A stretch of DNA of 5,405 nucleotides from Candidatus Brocadiaceae bacterium (lineage in GTDB: Bacteria; Planctomycetota; MHYJ01; JACQXL01; CAKKQI01), in NCBI GenBank assembly GCA_919901895.1, contig CAKKQI010000495.1, positions 1 to 5,405 of the forward strand, given 5' to 3'. Position numbers and translations under genes: made by a program. Shown here in pieces: positions 1-4,717 of this stretch (position 1 is the first letter of the stretch; each line of letters opens with the position of its first letter). The notes under the pieces were generated by a model. That model saw only the letters and a program-made list of their open reading frames with translations. It had not been told where the DNA came from and ran no database searches.

Positions 1-650
1 TGCCTCTGCCAGTGCATCCCGCTTGTCCCGATACTATCGGGAGTGGTGGTTTGGTCAAAAACTTGCATCCGGTAAATACCGCAATTACGCTTGCCGTTTT
101 CCGGATTCTTGGTAAAAACCAACGGTAAAGTAATATACCGGCCCGCATCTTGCGGCCAGCATTTTAAAATCGGGAATTTATCCAGCCCCGACCCGGTCGG
201 GGCAAGCGACAGTTTGTCTTTGATAATAACTTCCTGGCACGGCCCGCTTCTGACAATTTTAGGAAATAGTTTTGAAGATAAATCCATTAATTTAGGTAAA
301 ACTTTCAATTTGTCCAGTAACCCGCCGCCGCGGGCCGGAGAGTCGATCAAGTCTGAAATTAAATCCTGCACCTGTTTGGTTAAATCATTCAAAGAATTAA
401 CACCCAAAGCCAGGGCCATCCGTTCTTCGGTCCCAAAGGCATTAATCAAAACCGGAATTTTAAAACCGGTTACGTTTTCAAAAAGTAAAGCCGGCCCTGT
501 CCCCCGATGCGACATCGGGATGCCTTTTTGTTTAATAATCCGGTCGGCAATTTCGGTTATTTCCAGGTCACGGCTGACTTCAACCTGAACGCGTTGCAGC
601 AATTTTTTCTTTTCTAAAACAGAGATAAAATCCCGCAGGTCTTGATACAT
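1..650 (-). CDS. ubiD: UbiD-family prenylated-FMN-dependent decarboxylase, N-terminal part (runs off the left edge)
   Basis: Reading the minus strand from ATG at 650 gives 216 uninterrupted codons to the window edge, so the C-terminal half or more is missing. The opening MYQDLRDFISVLE, then LEITEIADRIIK (29-40), GPALLFENVTGFKIPVLIN (52-70), FGTEERMALALG (72-83), LKCWPQDAGRYITLP (162-176) and NCGIYRMQ (189-196) are hallmark UbiD segments. In characterised UbiD/Fdc enzymes the N-x4-R pair of this last motif (here N189 and R194) helps bind prenylated FMN and its metal. The family decarboxylates 4-hydroxybenzoate-type or menaquinone precursors; the downstream catalytic Glu residues are outside the window. 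The neighbour ubiE supports a quinone role, but UbiD homologues acting on other aromatic acids cannot be excluded. A GGAG ribosome site precedes the start. Three short palindromes (near residues 45-50, 150-156 and 204-208) each coincide with residues that look extra to the family. Confidence 0.93.
   Translation of the reverse strand, partial: MYQDLRDFISVLEKKKLLQRVQVEVSRDLEITEIADRIIKQKGIPMSHRGTGPALLFENVTGFKIPVLINAFGTEERMALALGVNSLNDLTKQVQDLISDLIDSPARGGGLLDKLKVLPKLMDLSSKLFPKIVRSGPCQEVIIKDKLSLAPTGSGLDKFPILKCWPQDAGRYITLPLVFTKNPENGKRNCGIYRMQVFDQTTTPDSIGTSGMHWQR
26..42. repeat. Palindromic element in ubiD, copy 1
   Basis: tcccgatactatcggga: perfect 8-bp arms around a single base. In the gene it encodes PDSIG (204-208), between TT and the GMHW motif that UbiD proteins usually carry together as TTGMHW, so about 7 residues look extra. 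The plus-strand leader gcttg is shared with the copies at 185-203 (opposite strand) and 4013-4031. Confidence 0.8.
185..203. repeat. Palindromic element in ubiD, copy 2
   Basis: gccccgacccggtcggggc: perfect 9-bp arms with one central base. It encodes residues 150-156 (APTGSGL), just before DKFPILKCWP. UbiD homologues usually have only a short acidic stretch here, so about 7 residues look inserted. Confidence 0.8.
503..519. repeat. Palindromic element in ubiD, copy 3
   Basis: cccgatg-cga-catcggg: perfect 7-bp arms. It encodes PMSHRG (45-50), splitting the usual UbiD run that joins the IADR helix to GPALLFE. Its core resembles the intergenic palindrome at 3579-3592. Confidence 0.8.
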
Positions 651-655
651 ATTTA

Positions 656-660
656 TCTCC
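656..660 (-). promoter_or_regulatory. Shine-Dalgarno site of ubiD
   Basis: On the minus strand GGAGA is followed by TAAAT and then the ATG at 650, giving normal spacing. It is the only clear Shine-Dalgarno sequence before a gene start in this window, and it fixes the ubiD start. Confidence 0.75.
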
Positions 661-732
661 TCGCCTATGCAGTTCTAATTAAGTAATATCACTAAGTACA
701 GCACCAAGTAAATAGAGTTCCATTATATACTC

Positions 733-773
733 TAGGCTAAAGCCTAATCCGCCTTAGGCGGACCACGCTTTAG
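733..773. repeat. Nested palindromes downstream of ubiE
   Basis: An inner perfect hairpin, tccgcct/aggcgga (748-754 and 756-762, 1-nt centre), lies inside an outer 7-bp stem, ctaaagc (737-743) with gctttag (767-773). A competing small hairpin, taggct/agccta (733-738 and 741-746), shares the left part. It could fold in the transcript between ubiE and ubiD, but no U-run follows in the direction of transcription, so it is not a standard intrinsic terminator. It may instead be a repeat element or a processing or stability structure. Confidence 0.6.
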
Positions 774-788
774 TCCGCCTAAGGTGGA
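774..788. repeat. Palindrome overlapping the ubiE stop codon
   Basis: The 15-mer tccgcctaaggtgga is a second, slightly degenerate copy of the palindrome at 748-762: arms tccgcct and aggtgga, with one mismatch from aggcgga. The ubiE TAG stop (781-779 on the minus strand) lies in its centre, and the last codons of ubiE (Pro-Pro) are encoded by its right arm. Confidence 0.65.
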
Positions 789-1582
789 GGGAATTTGGTG
801 CCTTCCCCTTTTTCTCCCAGATACAGATTAACAATCCCGCCGCTCATCGGATAAACTTTTGTTTGCCGGCAACCGCATTCGGTTAATAATTGTACCATTT
901 TTCCTTTATCAGGAAAAGAAAGTACGGAATCAGGCAGGTAAGAATAAGCCCGTTGTTTGGCTCCGGAGATTAAATTTCCTAAAAGAGGTAAAATCTTGGT
1001 GAAATAAAACAGGTATCCTCGGGAAAAAATTTTATTAACCGGCCGGACCCCGATAAAATCGGGACGGGCGAATTCCAGGATGGCAATTCGTCCGCCGGGT
1101 ACCAGAACGCGCATCATTTCTTTAATCCCTGATTCAAAATTAACCAGATTCTGCAATCCGAATGCCACCGAACAAATCGTAAAAGAGTTATTCCGGAAAG
1201 GTAATCTTAACGTATCAGCCGAGGCCAGCGTAATCCCGCCCGGCCCGTTTACTCCGGGATTGGGCAACGATTTATTTTTAATCTTATGCCGGGCTAAGTC
1301 CAGCATCGGTCTGGCAAAATCTGTGCCAATAATTTTCGTTTTATGACGGTTATATTTCTGGAAAGCCAGCGCTAATTCGGCCGTCCCCGTGCATACGTCA
1401 AGAACAGTATCCGGATCAGGAAAATCGCGCGTAGTTAGCCGAACGGTTTCTTTCCGCCAGCGGGCGTCCTGCCGGAGACTTAAAAAAGAATTCAGGAAAT
1501 CATACCGCCGGGCAATCCCGGAAAACATGGTTTTGACAGACTCGGAAGTTTTTTGTTTAGCTGCTCTTGATTTATCGTTCAT
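779..1582 (-). CDS. ubiE: UbiE/MenG-type quinone C-methyltransferase
   Basis: A 267-residue class I SAM-dependent methyltransferase predicted to methylate demethylmenaquinol (MenG) or the ubiquinone-pathway benzoquinol (UbiE); sequence alone does not decide. Visible family blocks are VKTMFSGIARRYDFLNSFLS (16-35), the SAM-binding LDVCTGTAEL (61-70), GTDFARPMLDLAR (86-98), SADTLRLPF (121-129), FGLQNLVN (141-148, usually FGLRNVxD), LEFARP (169-174), YSYLPDSVLSFP (213-224) and SGGIVNLYLGEK (247-258). The ATG at 1582 was chosen over a GTG seven codons upstream because it forms an ATGA overlap with the vWA gene's stop, suggesting translational coupling, and begins close to the family start. Two stretches look inserted: PDFIGVR (174-180), coinciding with a palindrome, and less certainly PGVNGPG (109-115). 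The C-terminal tail GTKFPPP runs into a palindrome that supplies the stop. Confidence 0.93.
   Translation of the reverse strand: MNDKSRAAKQKTSESVKTMFSGIARRYDFLNSFLSLRQDARWRKETVRLTTRDFPDPDTVLDVCTGTAELALAFQKYNRHKTKIIGTDFARPMLDLARHKIKNKSLPNPGVNGPGGITLASADTLRLPFRNNSFTICSVAFGLQNLVNFESGIKEMMRVLVPGGRIAILEFARPDFIGVRPVNKIFSRGYLFYFTKILPLLGNLISGAKQRAYSYLPDSVLSFPDKGKMVQLLTECGCRQTKVYPMSGGIVNLYLGEKGEGTKFPPP
1049..1063. repeat. Palindromic element in ubiE
   Basis: cccgat-aaa-atcggg: perfect 6-bp arms. It encodes PDFIG (174-178), in the same phase as the PDSIG copy in ubiD. The surrounding protein reads RP-DFIGV-RP, an Arg-Pro repeat seven residues apart, which fits a 21-nt insertion. Confidence 0.75.
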
Positions 1583-3510
1583 AATTCTTGCCGTTCCAGC
1601 CACCAGGCCGCCACTAATAATATCAATCCGAACACCGCCAGCCAGAGCACCATTGATTGGCTGGAGACCGTAAAAATTTTTTCGTTAACCATTGGTGCCG
1701 ATAAGTCCGGCGAAGATAAGGTTTCTCCATTATTATTTGATTCGGATTCGTCGCAAAGGTTTACCGCAATTTTTCTTGGCGCGGCGCCTCCCCTGATTTC
1801 ATAAAGACCGGTCTGAAGAGGCGTAAAACTTAAGATCTGATTGGCCGGTGATAATGACCTGACCACTCCGTCCGGACCGACCAGCGTTACCGCGCGGCTG
1901 GTTTGCGCTCCGATATCTTTTAAATTTAAAAATAAGGGTTGGGCGGTGCGGTGATAGGCGTATTCTCCGGTCGATGGCCGGTCGCCGGTTAATTCATTAA
2001 TCAGGTTAGTCCAGAATACCGGAAACGAAACATCCAGCGGCCAATCAGTGGCGCTCTTATCAGCCCCGCGCCAGGTCAGGTCAAAGTTTATTAAAACAAT
2101 CCGACTCGGTCCGGTCGGATCAGATTTAAGCCAGTCGCCGATTAAGGGAAACACGCCGGTCTGTCCCGGCCGGGACGGGTCGCTGCCTGAAACCAGTAAC
2201 TGAAAATAATCTTTTTCTTCCGGAAGAATTTCCACCTGAACCGCTTCCCAGATATGAATCTGTTTTAAATCCACATAAGATAAAAAAGGAGAATTTTGGT
2301 TTACATAACTAATTTGGGGGTTTGATATTTTACCTTTAATGCGGAACGGCCCAAAGTCGTCCGGCGGATTGATTAAAACCATTTGGGCCCCAGTTCTGAT
2401 TGAATCAGGCAGATTGTTATTATAGATATAAAGGTCATAGTTATTATTCGGGATATCGGAGCGTTCCGGAAAATATTCAATTTCTAAATGTGGAAGAGAT
2501 TGAAGTATTTTAAGAAGCAGGGCATTATTTGATCCGGTTAAACAGATTTTAACGGTTGATTTTTCCTGGCGGTTTAACCAGACGGTATTATCGCATTTTA
2601 AATCATCATCAGTTGTTAAGGTAGCCTGAATCACTTCCGGCAAAACGCCGGTGTCTGTTAATAAATCCAGGGCCGGAAATGTTAATGACCGTTTTGTTTC
2701 CGGCGGCAATTCAACCGGCGCGGAAAAAATTTCTTGACGGTCGGAATAAATAATTAATCGTCCGATTTTATTTTTTTTTGAAAAATTATGAGCCGTCATA
2801 AAAATATCGTAATTGTGGCCGGTCCCGGGAGTGGCGGCCAGATGGGTAATCGCGCTGTTATCGGACGGTTCGCCCTGAAGAAGCCAAACCGGTTTTATTT
2901 TTAACAAATCCATTAAATTATCAGGCGGTGGCTGGTCCGACCCGAAATAAACGGCGGCCGACGGCGGGGAACGGTTAATCAACCCGGCTGAATGGTTAAT
3001 TAAAGAAGTCAGGTCGGCCGGCGCATCGGTTGGCTGCAGTGTTTTTAAATGCTTAAGGGAGTCCGCCGGCGTTTGTTCGGTCACAACCGAAGTAAAACCA
3101 CCTGACGCGGTAATAATCGTCACCCGGCTTTCATTGTCTAATGCCTGCAATATCCGGCTGAGTTCACCGGTTAAATTTTCCCAGCGGGTCTGGCCTGAGG
3201 GAGCGATTGTTTTTAAACTGGCTGAGTTATCCAGAAGGATAATCACGTTCCGGGAAACCGAATAAAAAGTTGAGCGGATGGGATGGCTTAAGGCCAGCAC
3301 CAGGCTGCCGACGCCGAGGCATTGTAAAATCAAAAGCAAAAGTAGTCGCTTCCGGCGAAGCGGTGGTTCTGAAGTTGCGGCTGATATTTTTTGCCAGATA
3401 AAAATGCTGGGAATAGTAATGGTTACCGGTTTCATCCGCCATAATCGCAAAAGAATAATGAGCGGAATTAATAACAGCCCCCACAGGGCATAAGGATATT
3501 GGAGATACAT
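1579..3510 (-). CDS. BatA-like membrane protein with von Willebrand A domain
   Basis: A 643-residue protein with the layout of BatA/Aer-type proteins. An N-terminal double membrane-spanning region (about 8-24 and 56-75) flanks a cytoplasmic stretch containing PSIFIWQK. A vWA domain follows from about 88, with the metal-binding MIDAS motif DNSAS (94-98) and a later threonine in the PTDAPADLTSL segment (160-170). Next come about 400 residues of beta-rich extracytoplasmic-type sequence with DDDLKCDNTVWL (301-312), FPLIGDW and a DWPLDVSFPVFW motif (489-500), and a final membrane helix (about 620-636) ending WWLERQEL. The exact role is unknown. Such proteins are found beside DUF58 proteins and MoxR ATPases and are thought to help assemble or modulate envelope complexes. 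The start at 3510 is preferred to ATGs at 3552/3549 because MYLQYPYALWGLLLIPL is the typical family N-terminus and the extra 14 codons are repeat DNA. No clear Shine-Dalgarno precedes it. The stop overlaps the ubiE start. Confidence 0.87.
   Translation of the reverse strand: MYLQYPYALWGLLLIPLIILLRLWRMKPVTITIPSIFIWQKISAATSEPPLRRKRLLLLLILQCLGVGSLVLALSHPIRSTFYSVSRNVIILLDNSASLKTIAPSGQTRWENLTGELSRILQALDNESRVTIITASGGFTSVVTEQTPADSLKHLKTLQPTDAPADLTSLINHSAGLINRSPPSAAVYFGSDQPPPDNLMDLLKIKPVWLLQGEPSDNSAITHLAATPGTGHNYDIFMTAHNFSKKNKIGRLIIYSDRQEIFSAPVELPPETKRSLTFPALDLLTDTGVLPEVIQATLTTDDDLKCDNTVWLNRQEKSTVKICLTGSNNALLLKILQSLPHLEIEYFPERSDIPNNNYDLYIYNNNLPDSIRTGAQMVLINPPDDFGPFRIKGKISNPQISYVNQNSPFLSYVDLKQIHIWEAVQVEILPEEKDYFQLLVSGSDPSRPGQTGVFPLIGDWLKSDPTGPSRIVLINFDLTWRGADKSATDWPLDVSFPVFWTNLINELTGDRPSTGEYAYHRTAQPLFLNLKDIGAQTSRAVTLVGPDGVVRSLSPANQILSFTPLQTGLYEIRGGAAPRKIAVNLCDESESNNNGETLSSPDLSAPMVNEKIFTVSSQSMVLWLAVFGLILLVAAWWLERQEL
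2099..2120. repeat. Inverted repeat in the vWA gene, site 1
   Basis: atccgac (2099-2105) and gtcggat (2114-2120) form 7-bp arms around an 8-nt loop. It encodes SDPTGPSRI (463-471), between the FPLIGDWLK and VLINFD segments. The arms differ from the CCCG type, so membership in the family is uncertain. Confidence 0.4.
2163..2176. repeat. Palindrome in the vWA gene, site 2
   Basis: gtcccggccgggac is a perfect 14-nt palindrome without a loop. It encodes part of the Gly/Pro/Ser-rich stretch SGSDPSRPGQTG (441-452), which may be an insertion ahead of VFPLIGDW. Confidence 0.5.
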
Positions 3511-3634
3511 AATTATTTGAGAGGTCGGGAAGTTTCGTCCCCGAACCATCATCTTATGTTAACGAGATCCTTCGTCCCCCGATGGACATCGGTGTCCTCA
3601 GGATGAGGGGTCGGGAAACTCTCCGCCCCCTCAA
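3511..3634. other. Repeat-rich gap between the DUF58 and vWA genes
   Basis: This 124-nt gap is built largely of repeat pieces. A 14-nt direct repeat, tgagaggtcgggaa at 3518-3531 and tgaggggtcgggaa at 3604-3617, differs at one base. The string ttcgtccccga (3534-3544) recurs as ttcgtcccccga (3571-3582). A nested inverted repeat sits at 3567-3604. No ORF, terminator with a U-run, or convincing promoter was seen. Confidence 0.6.
3567..3604. repeat. Nested inverted repeat with central CCGATG/CATCGG palindrome
   Basis: The outer arms atcct (3567-3571) and aggat (3600-3604) enclose a 6-bp palindrome, ccgatg (3579-3584) and catcgg (3587-3592). The inner part closely matches the palindrome inside ubiD at 503-519: both read gtcccccgatg, then gacatcgg. 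The trinucleotide gtc lies on both sides of the core (3574-3576 and 3594-3596), as if the core had been inserted into a simpler ttcgtcctcaggatga repeat. That is inference. Confidence 0.6.
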
Positions 3635-4621
3635 TTATTTTAAAAGTCCACCCTGACGCAAAAAAGTTAAAATTAATGTTTCCAGTCCCGCTCCGGCGGG
3701 AGTATCCACGTGGAAGTACTTAATTCCATGCTGAAGGCAAAAAGAATGCCATTCTTCTATAAACTGTTTTAAAGTTTGGCGGTAAAGTAGTTCTATTTTT
3801 TTATTAATAAAAACAGTTTTGGTTGCGCCGGTTTCCGAATCTTTTAGTTTTACCGGACCGTCCCGCCAAGGCGGGGCAAACGGTTGTTCTTCTTCCTGGT
3901 CCAGCAGATGAAAAATACTGACGTCAAATCCGCGCCGGACGAATTCAAGGATTTCCCGTCCCGCCGATAGCGGGGCCAGTCCGGCGATTGCTAACGACTC
4001 CGATTCCGGCTTGCCCGCCGGTGAGGCGGGCTGAAAGCCCATCAGGTCTGAAATTAAAATTAATAATCCCTTTTTTCTGATTTGTTTGTTTAAGGAATTT
4101 AAAATTAGCGTCAGATGGGTTTCGCCGTGCGGAATAAGTGATTCTAAAAATTTCAGCGCTCCAAAAATCTGGTTTTCTTTCTGGAATACCGGAGAATGTT
4201 TTAAGGTTTTATCGGAAAAGCCGAATAATTGCAGCCGGTTGCGGGTAATTAATCCGATATAACCCAGGGCGGCGGCAATCTGGCATGTATATTTGAATTT
4301 TATTCCTTTAGTTTTATTCCGGGCCGGGCCTGGTGTTTTCATTGAAGTAGTGGTGTCAAGCAGAAGATAGACCGGGAAAGATTCCTCCCGGGCGAATTCC
4401 TTGATGAAAAGTTTTTCGGTGCGGCCGAAGATATTCCAGTCAATATAGCGGGTTTCGTCGCCGGGTGAGTATTTGCGGTAATCGCTGAATTCTAACCGGC
4501 CGCCTTTTTGCCGCAGGCTTTTTTCGCCGCCGGTCCCAGAGTAAACGGTTTTTTGAACCAACCATTTTAACCGGGCTAATTTTTTTAAAAAATCTTCGTC
4601 AAATAATTCAGGTCTGTTCAT
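3635..4621 (-). CDS. DUF58 domain protein (MoxR-associated, vWA-like fold)
   Basis: A 328-residue DUF58 protein. The diagnostic block LEFSDYRKYSPGDETRYIDW is at 43-62, followed by GRTEKLFIKEFAREE (66-80), then LLLDTTTSM (87-94), where the vWA-type metal motif DxSxS reads DTTTS. KFKYTCQIAAALGYIGL (108-124), LLILISDLM (186-194), VRRGFDVSIFHLLD (228-241), GPVKLKDSETG (255-265) and a C-terminal HGIKYFHVDT (298-307) also fit. It is cytoplasmic with no membrane helix. Relatives sit beside MoxR ATPases and vWA membrane proteins; the next gene is such a vWA protein, so the two are probably partners, function unproven. The segment between ISDLM and REILEFV (about 195-221) is some 20 residues longer than usual for the family and contains two palindromes; a third lies at 250-254 and a weaker one at 308-312. 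The start is the first ATG of the frame; no Shine-Dalgarno precedes it, only an A-run. Confidence 0.9.
   Translation of the reverse strand: MNRPELFDEDFLKKLARLKWLVQKTVYSGTGGEKSLRQKGGRLEFSDYRKYSPGDETRYIDWNIFGRTEKLFIKEFAREESFPVYLLLDTTTSMKTPGPARNKTKGIKFKYTCQIAAALGYIGLITRNRLQLFGFSDKTLKHSPVFQKENQIFGALKFLESLIPHGETHLTLILNSLNKQIRKKGLLILISDLMGFQPASPAGKPESESLAIAGLAPLSAGREILEFVRRGFDVSIFHLLDQEEEQPFAPPWRDGPVKLKDSETGATKTVFINKKIELLYRQTLKQFIEEWHSFCLQHGIKYFHVDTPAGAGLETLILTFLRQGGLLK
3686..3701. repeat. Palindrome in the DUF58 gene, C-terminal site
   Basis: tcccgc-tccg-gcggga has 6-bp arms. It encodes PAGAG (308-312), after HVDT. The segment seems only about two residues longer than in the family, so this copy may be chance or an old remnant. 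Confidence 0.45.
3862..3875. repeat. Palindrome in the DUF58 gene, GPVKLKD site
   Basis: cccgcc-aa-ggcggg: perfect 6-bp arms. It encodes PPWRD (250-254) between QPF and GPVKLKDSETG, where DUF58 proteins commonly read PFxGPV, so about 5 residues appear extra. Confidence 0.65.
3960..3974. repeat. Palindrome in the DUF58 loop, site A
   Basis: cccgc-cgata-gcggg has 5-bp arms. It encodes APLSAG (216-221), inside the unusually long segment before REILEFVRR. Confidence 0.5.
4013..4031. repeat. Palindrome in the DUF58 loop, site B
   Basis: gcccgcc-ggtga-ggcgggc: perfect 7-bp arms with the gctt(g) leader shared by other copies. It encodes PASPAGK (198-204), just after the ISDLM strand, in the same over-long loop as the site at 3960-3974. 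Confidence 0.7.
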
Positions 4622-4634
4622 TTTTTATGACTTG

Positions 4635-4651
4635 CCCCGCCAGAGGCGGGG
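4635..4651. repeat. Palindrome CCCCGCC-AGA-GGCGGGG upstream of DUF58 start
   Basis: Perfect 7-bp arms with a 3-nt loop, preceded on the plus strand by actt(g), the same leader seen at other copies. On the mRNA its end is 13 nt from the DUF58 ATG, where it could restrict ribosome access or have displaced the original ribosome site (inference). Confidence 0.75.
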
Positions 4652-4657
4652 AAGGTT

Positions 4658-4691
4658 GTAGGAACGGCGGTATGTCCCATACGATACCTAC
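4658..4691. repeat. Two-tier inverted repeat after scpA
   Basis: Outer arms gtagg/cctac and inner arms gtatg/catac with a tcc loop form a small nested stem about 27 nt downstream of the scpA stop. It could be a transcript 3' structure or another dispersed repeat type. Its sequence is unlike the CCCG palindromes. Confidence 0.45.
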
Positions 4692-4717
4692 CTGAGGTTT
4701 CTTATAGTTCGGTAGAC

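Larger units (their letters stand above)
651..778. other. ubiE-ubiD intergenic gap
   Basis: This 128-nt gap holds palindromes at its ubiE end and an AT-rich stretch before ubiD. A TATAAT hexamer lies on the minus strand at 727-722, about 70 nt before the ubiD start, inside a weak inverted repeat (tagagt 713-718 / actcta 729-734). The sequence about 17 nt upstream of it does not resemble TTGACA, so a separate ubiD promoter is only possible. No small ORF with a ribosome site was seen. Confidence 0.5.
4622..4717. other. scpA-DUF58 intergenic gap with two inverted repeats
   Basis: This 96-nt gap contains a strong palindrome at 4635-4651 near the DUF58 start. A second stem-loop has outer arms gtagg (4658-4662) and cctac (4687-4691) and an inner hairpin gtatg/catac (4670-4674 and 4678-4682). 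Neither is followed by a U-run in the minus direction. No promoter hexamers convincing enough to call were seen. Confidence 0.6.

Noticed and set aside
91..588. 165-codon open frame on the plus strand
   Set aside because: It lies opposite the ubiD reading frame, which carries clear family motifs; the plus-strand translation resembles nothing recognisable.
722..727. TATAAT on the minus strand as a ubiD promoter
   Set aside because: The hexamer is perfect, but no -35 box or extended -10 accompanies it in an AT-rich gap, so it is mentioned only in the gap entry.
1232..1261. Inverted repeat aatcccg/cgggatt in ubiE
   Set aside because: The 16-nt loop and lack of the tight core make it a poor match to the other palindromes, although the encoded PGVNGPG stretch may be extra to the family.
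1583..1603. GTG start seven codons upstream for ubiE
   Set aside because: The ATG at 1582 overlaps the preceding stop as ATGA and begins close to the normal family start; the GTG adds residues that encode the end of the upstream gene in another frame.
1080..1673. Plus-strand open frames at 1080-1346 and 1389-1673
   Set aside because: Both are antisense to the conserved ubiE methyltransferase motifs and have no ribosome site or recognisable product.
2764..2780. T-rich run that might be a plus-strand terminator
   Set aside because: It is the complement of lysine codons (FSKKNKIG) inside the vWA gene, with no GC-rich stem in front of it.
3347..3362. Inverted repeat cgcttc-cggc-gaagcg in the vWA gene
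   Set aside because: It encodes LRRKR ahead of the second membrane helix, a normal conserved feature of the family, so it is probably chance and not an inserted element.
3227..3493. Open frames at 3227-3484 (minus) and 3278-3493 (plus)
   Set aside because: They overlap the N-terminal membrane and vWA domains of the BatA-like gene in other frames and show no family motif.
3511..3552. ATG pair at 3552/3549 as the vWA gene start
   Set aside because: The added 14 residues come from repeat DNA and precede the typical BatA N-terminus MYLQYPYALW; no Shine-Dalgarno supports them.
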